Source: Punica granatum
Taxonomy: Eukaryota > Streptophyta > Magnoliopsida > Myrtales > Lythraceae
NCBI RefSeq assembly: GCF_007655135.1
Contig: NC_045128.1
Location: 12,292,230 to 12,356,229 of the forward strand
Reading direction: 5' to 3'
Length of the DNA: 64,000 bases
This document shows positions 10,204-22,913 of the stretch, piece after piece. A program made the translations under genes and the position numbers. The notes under the pieces were generated by a model. It saw only the letters and a list, made by a program, of their open reading frames with translations. It was not told where the DNA came from and searched no databases. Within the stretch, counting starts at the first letter, position 1. Every line of letters starts with the position of its first letter.

Positions 10204-13200
10204 ACCATGGCGGGGCGGGGCGGGTTGGGCCGGGTCCGGGTTCAGGTAAAGCGGTGCTTGGGTTTTTTGTAGATAGGATCTGAATGAGGGTTGGGACTTG
10301 TATTGTTTAATTAAGCAATTAGGCACCCAAATTATAAATATATTTTGTACATATTTAAGTAGGCCGCGAACACCTTGTGATGCGGAGGAATTAAATGCGT
10401 TCGGGAGATTTCTGGAAGGAAGTCTGTAAAAGTTTTATCTAATTCCTATCTGCTATATAAAATAATATTTTTAGTCTCTCTTTTAGTTATTTTATTATTT
10501 ATTATTATCATTTTCATATTTGCTGCTAGAGTGGATTAATCTTCTACTAAGTTGATCTTGTATAATGTTGTTAAATGGAATGCAGTGCACTTATAAAATG
10601 AAATGAAATGCTTTCCGGCAGAGTCCGAAGGTGAAGCGAAGTGAATTATTTTGGAATTTGATAGATTTGTTTCACTGTATGCAAGTTCTTCATATCGACG
10701 GTAAGGACAGGATATTATTAATTACTATTTGTCCAAGTTTTTTGGTAAGAACCGTTTGTGAATACCCAATGGTTCAATCCTCTGAAAGTCATAATTTTTT
10801 TTTGATTGCAAGAGAGATTAATGGATCTAATACATTGAAATAAAAATTATGAATATTTAATAAAATGATGCGGATAGTCTTATTGAATATCGAATTTAAA
10901 ATATTTTGATCACTAAGCGAGAGATGCATTACTGTGTTATTTTCACTGTAAAAGTCCTAAATTTTTATCAAAGGGCGACAAGGTTGATGGATTGCCTGTA
11001 AGTGTGCGGATTTTACTAATAATATGAGAGCTTTTTACCAATAATACAAGAGTTTTAACATACAGAATTGTATTTTAATGATCATGGCAAGACGGTGTTT
11101 GACCAGAAAATAATTTCCTATTAAATCGAGGACGTTACTAGTCTCACCTAGAAATGAAGACGACCTATAAAATACTATTATTCTTTTTTGGGTAAAATAC
11201 GACCATCTGTGGATTATTGACTCTATTTACTTAATATTAATTTGAGAATAATGCCACTGCGAGTCCTTCAGTACTTAATTTTCTTTTCCCACCTCAATTA
11301 TACATATTAGTGAGCATGGTGGATTCAATGGCTATAGATCATAGTGACTCAACTACGCGACAGAAAACTCATATATCGAAGCTGTCGACTCATCACCGGA
11401 GTTAATGGCGGGTACTTGTTTTCAATCTTTTCGCGACTAATAATGCAATGCAACAAGAATACCTTAGGTTAGTGGAAGTTATGTTGCATGTTCAGAATGA
11501 CCAGTCAATGCATATATAAGCCATGCGATTTCGTGATCACATGATGTGGACAATTGGCCAATCATCCAAATAATTAGTATCTTTGTAACTCTTCTTTAGT
11601 TTCGGTTTATCTACTCAAGCAATGCATATAAGGACGAGTGTATAAGCAAGCCTTAGTCACCTTAATCGGCATCAAATTTGTGATCTGATATGAGATGTTA
11701 CTTCGAAAAAATCGAACCGTCTTCATTTAGAATGGTTCCGATAGCAGTTAGATTGACTTATCATGATATATCTTTGATTAGAAGGGAAAAGAAAAAAAAA
11801 ATGAATCCAATGGTTCCAAGATGATGAGTGTCCATTCTTCAGGTGGACCGGATGAGTTTCCTTTATACATTTCGAAAGCATATTCGAATTTGTGGTTCAA
11901 ATGCGAAGGATTCTACCGTCCAATGTAACTCGCTATAAACGTAAGATTGCCCATTTATACATACCTAATCAATAAAATTAATTTATCATACTGTTAAGTG
12001 ACCATGCCCGTCTCATACGGAAACCAGATATAATCCTTTTTACTTTTCGAGAAATCTCTAGTTTGGAAATAGGGTCCCATCTTTGAACCGACATGAATTG
12101 CCACATGTTAATGTCAATCAAAAGTATTTGTCAAAAGTGACCAGCAAGGCATGGAATTTAGGTGGTATTCAAGCGTAGTGTACTGTGAATTCCCAACAGG
12201 TTATGGATTACCGTCAACACAAGGAAGCGACAAATTTCCACAAAGGAATTTATCCGGGTATCCTGGACTAATTTAACTGATTCAATTAAAGTTTTGATAT
12301 TAGATGTTTCTTATAATTTTCGAACCTAGAACTCAATTCCTATTATAAAATAGGGTAATAGAAAAAGTGAAATAAATAATATAAAATTTCATTACTAAGA
12401 ATTGAATCCAAGACTCTTTTATTTCATATCAATCATTCATGTCGTTACAACAAACTTCATTCTTTCTACAAATAATCAATTTACTATTAAATTAGTCATC
12501 TAATCAACGCATTGGTCGAATTTTTTAAATATTTTTATTTTATGTTGATTTTATTATATTTACGAATCTTATAATAACAAAAAAATTGAAATAAATAATC
12601 TCTTTAAAAATATATAATATATAAATACATTGCAAAATCACCGAAAAAATACATTAAATAAAAAAAAAGGAGATATGAAATATATATATATATATATATA
12701 TTAATGTATAAAGAATGTAAATAGTCGATTATGCAAGAGATGAGAGTTTTGAATAAAATATCATAACTAATTATATTTTGAAAAGTGCCCGTAAAAGAAA
12801 TCTAAATTACTTAATATATACATTAGGTCTGAATTACATTCTCATAATTTCTATTATAAAGGACTTTTATATATGTCAGTCAAATATCACCATCGCCATT
12901 ATCAAAGAGATCAAAAGTGGTTTCATTTCAAATGTCGTATATGGCATAAGCCCTATCTCTTCGGGGTTTGGGTCCACACCACTCCATTCCAGGCTAAAAC
13001 CACGGCTGGAATTTAAGAGCTTAAAGAATGTTGATGGCTTCTCTTCCCCCAAGATTGACCTCGTTTAATAATAGATAACCCTCAACAAAATATTCGACGT
13101 GTATTACTCATTTCTTTTAGATGAATAATAATTATTTATAAGTGAAAATTTATAAATTTATTATGAGATTATTTTTTTATTTTCAGATATTTTTATTAGA

Positions 13201-16200
13201 TATTATATGAGCAGTACTCATTTAATATTTATTCCCCAAGTTGACTTCCTAAATGATCAATCTTAGACCTTTTTCTTCTCTGACAATGACATGACCCCAA
13301 AGCAATCTTTATCGGTCGACGATAAAAAGAAATCATCGGAGGCTTAATAAACTCTAACAAAAGAAATCATCGGAGGCAAAAAATGCTCATTCATCTCCGT
13401 AATATTGCTGATTCATATACTACAAACGTAAATGAGTGGGGAATTTCAACAATTTTACTCAACGTTAGATGAGTTATTTTCATTTAGCAAACTTTTATTT
13501 GCAATGCAAGATTTCAAATTCCATTGAAAATATCTCCTAATTAAAATCGAGGCGATTGAGTGTATAAAATTAATCTCAATCAATAGATTGCATAGATATC
13601 ATATGATCCGCTATAAAAGAAAAAAAGAGATGGCTGTATATATTTTTCAAACACATTCACCTGATGGAGTTATCTTAATTCGACATTTGTATGCATTATA
13701 TGCTCGGAAGAAGAGATATTTTAGATTGAATGATGTCAATAGTAGTGAGCAGTACGACGGAAATTGAACTTTCTACAAAATTTTCTCATTCTAAAGTAGG
13801 GCAGAAATAGTAATAGTATAACGCAGTGATACATGCGCCTCGCTTGATAATTAAAAAGTTTCAGGTTTAATATTCAGTGAAACTGCACATGCTTCTTTAA
13901 CTATTGGGAATTTTATTTCATGGTACTAGACTCATGAACCTCCATTATAACCGTAAAAAAGCAGTGCATTGTTTGATAAAATTTTATTGGGTGATGTTTA
14001 CATCTATTTTTCTCACATAATGGTAATTACGGAGCTCGTGAGGTACTTGATTTAAGATCGAGCTTAATTGGTCGAATTTGAGCTTAATTAGAGGTTCACA
14101 ACATGACACAATGGACATATCGAGGGGCCTGTGTAAAGAGGCGGCCCATGATTAAGCACTTGATGACCTGACTTGAGAATCTGCGATATTACCCGGTTCG
14201 AACAGCCGCTGGTAGGTTAACTATTCAAGGAGGATGCTATAGCAACTTTTAGCTGGCTTGATCTGTCCAGATCAGCTGAGGGCATTAACTAAACAGCTCT
14301 CACTACGAAAGAATTTCATTTCTTTCCAAAAGGACATTAATGCACCAACCTGGACATACACGCAAGAAAGTTGGCATTTCTACATGGCTATTGGGAATCA
14401 TTTCCTTGGGGAATCACATCGAACATGGGAATAGCAAAGTACTCCAGGAAGGGAGTTGACGTAAGGAAATTGTAATGATTTCTTTTTATGCGAGCTAATA
14501 CGTGCTTGCGAAGCAAGAAGGCACAACGGGTGCCTTGAATCTGCGATCAAGGATGTTTTCTTGGTTAGATATCTCATTCTTGGGAGTTGTTTTAAGGTTT
14601 GGCAAGAGAAATAGTCATGTAGAGAAATTTCCTTATCTTTTAGCTAGTAAAATATAGTTTCCTGGTTTTAACTATTAAGTTGGGCAACCCTAAGATTGTT
14701 GCTCATTGTCTTTATTTTGTTCCAATAAGATTGAAACTTGCTTTGTTCGGGGTCTCCTAGGTCTAGCCATATAAGAGTAGACCAAGCTATTCGATGTAAA
14801 TTTCCTTGCGGCAACACAACACAACATGCTCATTTAATCTATCTTTATGTTTCTGTATCATTTACTTTTCTCGTATCTTTCAATTCCCGCACTGCACCTT
14901 TCAATATCTATCTTACCTGCACCGCACTTCAATATCTATCCTTCACGCACTTGCACTTTATATATCTCCGTTCAGGCACTACTTTTCTTCACAATTTACC
15001 CAAAAATGAAATAACTTTTCGGAGCACCCCGCCGCCCGTCAGCTTTACCACTTCTACCCATCTTGAGGCTTCCGAGCTAAGATTGGTCTCCACCGAGTCA
15101 AGATTTCCAACCAAAGACTCTTTCTTAGTCGAGACCCGCCAACCACGGACCTTTCGGGGACCGCAATCCTATCCTTCCATGATCGACTTTAGGGCCGTGA
15201 CTCTACCTTTTGGCTGCCTCCATTCGAGATCAACCTTCAAGGAGGCGTTCCACGAGTTACGAATTCCTAGTCAACCCTCATCCATTTCAGCTGCCTCTAG
15301 CCGAGACTTCCCTTCACGAGCCTTCCTTAGGGCGTGATCCTTATCCACTTATACCGGTTCCTGAGCCGTCTCGATACCAAATAGACCTGTTTTCGGGTCG
15401 TCTTATACAAGAATTGGACAAAACATTACGCTCATGTCTTGGAGAACTTAAATGGCTTAACCCTCGAAACCGTGACATCGTCTGTAACACCTCTACAACC
15501 TCCCAACCGATGTCATCATACCTCTGCAATCGAAAGCCTAGTCACTGACTAATTCTATGGACCCCAAGGACCGTTGTGCAACGCTTTAGCCCGATGAGGA
15601 CGGATGGTAATCTTGCCCTTACTCATATCTTGGGATTGCACCCTGACACGTCTGACAACCTAAACGCCACGCGGCAACCGGAGAGTGGATTGAGAATTTC
15701 AGGCGAAACAATTGAATAAACAATTCATTAAACCAATGGGCAATAAAACTTGACTGTCATGTATTATGTTGGTTTTCTTATTATTTTTTCGATTGAATTC
15801 TAAACTATAAATATCATTCACCAAATCTATATAAATAATAAAAGTCGAGATGACGCATCGAGAAGCACCACATAGGACGAAGAAAGTTTTTCCTTGCGTT
15901 ACTTCTTCGTGTGACCCCTAATAGCAATGTGGTAAGTGGCATAATTTTGGTATGCCAACTCACTTCTTACAATGAATCAATTAATTGTCACATTAAGTTT
16001 GTAAGACTCCAAACTTTTGGGATGAAAATTGACTGCAGTCATACATTTGAGAAACCATCCTAGGGGGTAAATAACATTTTGCAGTCATTAGACATATGAA
16101 GTTTCGATCAAACTGTCTCGAACCCTACCTTTCGAGGTTTGCAAAGACAAATTAACATGTAAAGTTTAGAAGATGTCAACATGTCATGTAATTTCGCAAC

Positions 16201-16471
16201 TTAGTTTAGAAAAACAACCTACTTTTAGTACTTATCACAAAATATGTCATACAATGATACCGAAATAAAATAAACTAACGCGTCTTAAGAGATCATTTCT
16301 GAATTGATTTCCTATCAGAGTAGGAAGTCATGCTATAATATTTATCGTGATTGTGATCTAAGGGAATTAATTAGGTCATATATTATACCAGATTAGGTAG
16401 TTTTGATAACATATCTATTCTAGTTTTCCCGAATGTAAATCTTTTCGATTTGAGGGAATTATTATTAATAA
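10204..16471. other. Long intergenic stretch, mostly nothing recognised
   Basis: It starts with the 3' flank of the CCCH gene (AT-rich, AATTATAAATATA near 10330). Beyond that it is AT-rich with short frames that carry no motif. An (AT)n run lies near 12680-12702. A short direct repeat containing AAGAAATCATCGGAGGC lies near 13330-13377. A different, more C-rich stretch is listed separately at 14700-15560. Confidence 0.5.
14700..15560 (+). other. Unclassified retroelement-like stretch
   Basis: Base composition shifts to C-rich, with repeated CTTTCAATATCTATCTT-like phrases (14880-14940) of the kind often seen near LTR ends. A 199-codon frame (14738-15337) and overlapping frames are open but show no recognisable domain. 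No primer site, paired terminal repeat or target duplication was found. It could be an old LTR-retrotransposon fragment. Confidence 0.25.
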
Positions 16472-17966
16472 GGTTAAATAACACCACATGTCACAGTTCT
16501 TTTTGGTTTTTCCACCCAACGTCACAAATCCAAATATTTTTCACGAGATGGCACAAAAACTTTTTTCTTTTTCACCGCGCGTCATGCCGTCAATATTCAG
16601 TTAAAAGTTTTATGGAATGCTAACGTGGCTTTATTTTCCAACCAGCCTTACACAACAAGACACACTTTTGTGGGTCCTACTCCCTTTTCCCTCTTCTGAT
16701 GTCCTTCCCTCCCTCCTCTGATGATGAAGTCGATGGAGATGGTTGGCAATGACAGGATATTGAAGATGATGCGGGTGGATGGTAATGTGATGGTGATGGA
16801 GAGGAACTAAATAGGAGATAACTGTGATGATGTGCTGCTGCTCTAGACAAGAAGGAGAAAGAGAGACCCGAGAGAGAGAGAGGGTAGAGAAGGTGATGGG
16901 GTTGTTGTAGGAGAGGAAGGAGAAGAAGATGGAGAGAAAAAAGTTATGAAGGGGGTGTATAGGGCTATAAAGAGGATGTATAGGGTGATGGATGAGGTGT
17001 AGAGTTCGACGGAGAAGATGTAGAATGCTATGAATAGAAGAGAAAGAGGGAGAGGGGAAGCAAACAATGATGATTTTGAGGTCAACGCGGTGGTGGCATG
17101 GTGGAGAGAGGGAGAGGGCTGTTGTTGATGATGAAACATGCATAAGAGGTAGATGATGGCAATGAGGTGATGGTCAGAAAAGAGGAACATCGGAATCGGA
17201 GAAGTATGGAATAAATATCTCCGCGAAGCACCGCGATGGTAGTAAATCTTTTCTTCATTACCTTCATCATATGCAACTTTCTCCATCACTCTCTCGGTTG
17301 CTCCCTTTCTCTCAATCATTAAAAAATACCATCACCAGGTCCACAATCTCTCTCTTTCCTCTTGCTCACCATTTTCCATCATCTTTGTCCATGACCATCT
17401 CTTTCATCCCATCTCTTCTCTGCTACCTCTTCCTTCGATCATCAGTGTCATCACATCTCCTCCATCACCACTAACTTCATCATCTCACTTTTATCCTTCT
17501 ATTGTCCTTTCTCTCTCTTGACTGCATATAAAAAAAAACATAGCAGGAGCCCTCTTACTCTCTCTACTTCTCTCTCTCTTCCCCTCTCGGCCATAGCAGT
17601 AACACATCATCACAGCCATCTCCTCTTTAGTTTCCTCTCCATCACCATCCCATTACCATCCATCCCCATCATCTTCAATATCCTGTCATTGCCATCCATC
17701 TCCATCGACTTCATCATCAAAGGAGGGAGGGAAGGACATCATGAGAGGGAGAAGGGAGTGTGACCTGCAAAAAGTTGTCCTGCTATGCAAGGTTGGTTGA
17801 AAAATAAAGCCACATTAGCATTCCATTGAATTTTTGACGGAATGTTGATTGCATGACGCAGGGTGAAAAAGAAAAAATTTCTATGACGTGTCGTGAAAAT
17901 ATTTGGATTTGTGACGTGGGCTGAAAAACAAAAAAAAAAAACTGTGACAGGTGGTGCTATTTACCC
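16472..17966. mobile_element. 1.5-kb foldback (MULE-like) element with hairpin arms
   Basis: The left end GGTTAAATAACACCACATG matches the reverse complement of the right end, GGGTAAATAGCACCACCTG. Complementarity continues deep inside: GATATTGAAGATGATG (about 16757-16772) pairs with CATCATCTTCAATATC (about 17667-17682), and GTGATGATGTGCTGC-like sequence pairs on both sides. The left arm is GA/GATG-rich and the right arm CT/CATC-rich. Frames of 60-170 codons inside are low-complexity by-products. No exact target duplication is visible. The right end lies 30 bp from the CACTA left terminus. Confidence 0.75.
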
Positions 17967-18689
17967 TAAATTATAAAAATTCCTACCACGAATAGCGACT
18001 ACAAGAAATCTATCATGTAGAGAAGGGAACCCCTATTCTTTAATAGAGACGAAAATCTCCCGTCTATAATTGATACGAAACTAGAGATGGAACACATATA
18101 GACAGATTTTGAGATGGCTACTGTCGTCCCTCCACAAATAGACATAATATAAATGGAACTTTCGTCGCTATGGTTTGTACGAACTTGTCCGTCTATAATT
18201 TTGTCCCAAATGTTATAAATGAAACATATAGATTATATGGGATAGAGATGGAATTGAAACGAAATTACATCTCTATTACGTCTCAAAATTGATGCGGAAA
18301 ATCCATCTATAATCCGTCTCTAAAATTAATTTTTCCCTTAGTGAATCAGATTGAAAAATAAAATACTAGCTCCTTAAGAACAAAACGATATCTAATTCAC
18401 TCTTGCTTTGCTGCGAAGTGCCCCTCAACTACACCTCGATAACTCTTATATGAGAGATCTTCGACGGATCTAAAGCGTCACTCATCATTCATTGTCCTAT
18501 TTCGTTCTTGTACGATTAGTTTTATTCATTTTTCAGAGTTCTTAATGCCATTTTATATGTAGTTGACAAAATCCCCAGTTATATGCCATTGAATAAAATG
18601 CATATGTAGCTTTGACGTTAGTTTATTGTTAGATAACAACTTGTTTTTACTGATTTTAGGTTGATTGCATGTAGATTGCTCATATTCCT

Positions 18690-21540
18690 CCGCATAGATC
18701 ATAGATGTATGAGAGAACGTACCCTACATGCGGGAGCCTTAGATCGGAGTTTATGGTTAGGGCTGATACATTTATAGAGCATGCTGAATATTTGAGACTA
18801 TTTAAGTTAGAGCAAAGAATCAAATGTCCTTGCGTCAAATCTAAATGCAAAAGACGGGGTAGAATGTTATCATAAGATGACATGAAGGTCCATTTATTGT
18901 AGAGCGGGTTCAAATTTGATTATTTGTATGGGACAGATCATGGTGAGATTGTACTTGATGATGTGCATATCGATACACAAGGTTGCAATGATTCATTGCA
19001 AAGGGTGGAGGAGATGATATATGATATTGCTATGCAAGAATATAGGCATGATGATGATCAAAATAACTATGCAATTTCCTAAGGCAAAGAGAACGACACC
19101 GATGACATTGACAAAGATGAGAAGCCTAATGTTGAAACTAACTAGTTCTGTAATATGTTCAAAAAGTATAACCAACCATTGTATCTAGGATGCACATCTC
19201 ATTCTGTATTATCTTTTGCTATGTGAATAAAAGCATCAAAAGTGATTGGAAGTAGCCCATGGTGCTACTGATGAGCTATTAAAGCTATTAAATTTAACAT
19301 ATCCTAGAGAACGTACTATTCCAAAGGACTATTACGAGGCAAGAAAATTTGTGTCCAAAATTGGGTTGGTCAGGTAGGGGATAGATTGTTGTGAGAATAT
19401 ATACATGTTGTATTATAAGGAGCATGTCAAGGCAAACATTCTCATGTGAAAAAAAAATAGTGAAAAATTGGTATCTGCGAAGACAATGCACTACTTGCCA
19501 ATCATTCTAGGTTGAAGCGGCTTTTAGCTTCAATGAGTTTAGGACCTCACATGACTTGACACTATGAGAACCAAAGAGAAGATGTGGTAATATGTTATCC
19601 TTCAGATGCAAAAGCTTGGAAGGAATTTGATTGTGAATATGAAGACTTTGCAGCATACTCGAGAAATGTGAGGCTCGGTTTTTGATTGAATGGATTCAAC
19701 TCTTTCAATCAACCAGTAACCCTTTATTCTTGTTGGCATGTTATTCTCACCCCCTATAACTTCCCACCCTAATTGTGCATGACGGCGCCTTCCATGTTCC
19801 TGTCATGTTTTATTTCTAAACCCAAGAATTTGAATGTCAACATAAATGTTTACCTGCAACCCTTGATCCATAAGCTTATTTAGTTATGGGACAATGTAAA
19901 TACTTATGATATCTACACGAGACAAAATTTCATAATGTGAGCAGCATTGATGTGGAATGTGAACGACTTCCTAGTATATGCTAGGTTGTTTGGCTAGAGC
20001 ATAGTCGGGTGATTGGCATCTATTGCATGGGTTCGAGCAAGGCGTTCACATTAAAGCATGGCTGGGAGTACAACTGGTTTGATTGTTATCGTTGATTTCC
20101 ACCATTCGACCACCAATATAGGAATATTATGAACGGTTTCAAGAAAAGAATGGTCGAAGAGGAACCACCTCCCGAAACACTTAGCTCAATTGAGCTGCGG
20201 TGGTTAGTGCTTTCTATCCCGAAAGTCACTAATTATGGTTGTGTTTGTAAGATACCGGGGCACGGTATTGAACACAACTAGACCAAGTAAAGCATATTAT
20301 GGAAGCTACCTCATTGGAATATGAATTTACTGCGTCACAACTTGGACGTCATGTACATTGAGAAGAATGCTTGCGACAACATTTCAATACTATAATGGAC
20401 GTGAAGGGGAAGACGAATGACGATGAAAGTACTCGCTTGGACTTTGCATTATACTGTAGATGACATGAGCTTCATCTTCAGCAGCTACCTAGTTTTCGAG
20501 TGCGGAAATCGAAGTCCAAGTATTTTCTCATAAGATTAGAGAAAAGATATATGTTAGTAGATGAGTAAGCTTTTAATGCTCGATGGTTATTTGTCCAATT
20601 TTGCTTGCTATGTAAGGAACTTTCAATGGGTAGAAGAGCCACAATTTTCATGTCCTTATGGAACTTCTACTTCCGGTCGCTTTCATGGAGCTGCCCGATT
20701 ATATATGAAAGCCATTGGCTGAGCTTAGTCGGTTTTCCAAAAATTTGTGTTTCACGACATAATAACAAAACAACTTGGACAAAATGGAGGAGAATATCCC
20801 CATAATCCAATGCAAGTTTGAATAGATTTTTCCACATGCTTTCTTCAACGTAATGGAGCATCTACCTATTCATTTAATAGACGAGGCTTGCAATGGAGGT
20901 CCGCTCCAATATAGATGGATGTACCTGTTTGAGGGGTAATATATCTATCAATACTATATTTTTTAAGACAAATATATGGGATGATGAAGTACATTATTAT
21001 TAAGGAAGTTTACTTTTATTGTTCAATTGCACTTACAGATTTCTTGGTAAGATTAAGAAACCGTGAAGTAGAAAGCTTGAGTGGAGAGTTTTATTTGTGA
21101 AGCATACCTCTATCGAAAAACGGTGAAATTTTTGCTCATTTTACTTCAACTCATATATGTTTACATCTACAACAAGAGTACCATGAAACAACGAACGAGG
21201 GGAAGGGGTTGATTTTTGACTGGTCTCGCATTTTTTATTTTCAACAGAATCGGTAGAACCTTTGGAGAATGTATAGAGAAGTGGTTGAGTGATGAAGACT
21301 GGTATGCCACTCATTTGTATGTGTTGCTCAACTGTGAGGAGGTTGATCTATTTATCGAGTAAGTAAATCTATTATTGATGTTAATCGATTTATTTTAAAA
21401 GTTTTAGTGCAAGAAACTCCATACATTTGCATACTAATTGATTTGTCCACTTGCATAACGAAATAGTAATTTTGTAGTGTCGAACAACATCCCTGAAAAT
21501 TAACATCTGATAGAATTTCAAGACAATTCTCTCAGTGGTT
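18690..21540 (+). pseudogene. CACTA TNP2-like transposase, decayed
   Basis: Translating across frames shows the transposase-associated zinc-binding region (C-P-C near 18822 and an H-G-E motif near 18940). It continues with conserved phrases such as Y-Y-E-A-R-K-F-V-S-K-I-G-L (about 19330), D-C-C-E-N-I-C-M-L-Y-Y-K-E-H (about 19385-19425), Y-E-N-Q-R-E-D-V (about 19565) and Y-S-C-W-H-V-I-L-T-P-Y-N (about 19728-19762), all typical of plant TNP2 transposases. A later Q-Y-R-W-M-Y (about 20910) matches the downstream DUF4218 region. Many stop codons and frameshifts interrupt it, so it cannot encode a working enzyme. Confidence 0.8.
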
Positions 21541-22080
21541 CAGTAATTGTGTAAGTATCCATATGCATGATTCTAATGTATATATATATGTTACATTCAT
21601 CTTGGTTTTTCTTGATTGAAATTAACAATCATAACAATCTATGACTGATTGCAAATCCAAGTCACTATATCATGAATCCATAATTGCTATCATTGTCTTT
21701 GCGTCTTAAGAAAAAGGTCAAGATATGGAAAAGATTTCTTGTTACTGGATAAAAAGACTTGTAATTGTGGCATTTGGATTAAGGGGAGTGTCAGCAAAGG
21801 AGGAGTTCAAAGCCGTCTTCCTTTCAAGCCCTAGTCGAGGTAGACAATGGCAGGCCCTCCCAACGGCAAGCCTGGAGCCATCCTTTCTTTGTTGCTGCTA
21901 GTCCTGTCCTTTCAAGCCCTAATCAAGCCAAACGACGGCAAGCCCTCCATCTGAGCAATGCTTTATCTGCTACAAGCTCAACAAGTCTTCTTTGCTTCTT
22001 TGTATTTTTGTTCACCCTTTAGGTATCAAATTAGTCAATTAATGCCTCTCTACAAGGCTCTTTGCTTTTCCGCTGCAGTG

Positions 22081-22513
22081 ATTGAGGCTAAATAATGCTT
22101 CTCTGATGTTGTAACTAATGCTTAGTTATGCCTCTCATTATTGCTCACTTATGCTCAGTTAATATTGTATCATCTGGTGCATGCTACTGTTTTTCTATCT
22201 TGAGCAATTTATACATTAAAAAGAAAGAATTGCTTTGCTGCACCTTTAACTTTTGCTGATGAGTGCATCATACTGTGTCTAACCTATAACTTTTGTAGTG
22301 ATTGAGGCTAAATGATGCTTCTTTGATGTTGTGACTAATGCTTAGTTATGCCTCTCATTATTGCTCACTTATGCTCAGTTAATATTGTATCATCTGCTGC
22401 ATGCCACTGTTTTTTTGTCTTAAGCAATTTATACATTGAAAAGAAGGATTTGTTTTGCTACACCTTTAACTTTTGCTTATGAGTGCATCAGATTGTGTTT
22501 AACCTATAGCTGA
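22081..22513. repeat. Tandem duplication, two units of about 220 bp
   Basis: The phrase ATTGAGGCTAAAT starts at 22081 and again at 22301. The following roughly 200 bases agree closely (both contain TTATTGCTCACTTATGCTC). It lies in the CACTA interior between the TNP2-like region and the MULE insertion. Confidence 0.85.
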
Positions 22514-22913
22514 ATTTTGCTAATGGTGAGAATATAAATATTAGCCGGAGGATCTAGTGAAAAGTCCAAGCAAATAAATCTGAATGTGCTAAGTAAGCAT
22601 TTTTTCAAGTTCTTTATGAGAATTCCTCAAGGCTTCCTATGCATATAATAACAAATATTTAAGTTCATTGCTTACAATATTCATATAAAACGGTCTATGT
22701 TGTGAAAGATTGGGTACAATGTATCCGTTCTCTCTCTTTGTTGTGTTAATGACCAAAAGGTTTGAACTTTTCCAACCTTTATCTATATTAGCCAATTGAG
22801 GTCACTCCCTTAAAGCCAAAGAAATGGGAACAAGTGAAGAGGCCTAATAGCTTTTCTAACCTTTATCTAATATGTTCTTTATGATTTATGTTTGGTTGAA
22901 TTTGATTTTTAAT

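Noticed and set aside
14738..15337. 199-codon frame as a host gene
   Set aside because: No recognisable domain, biased composition and LTR-like phrases; more likely old retroelement sequence.
16631..17763. Several Ser/Leu/His-rich frames of 60-170 codons
   Set aside because: They are translations of CT-rich and CATC-rich foldback arms with no family motifs.
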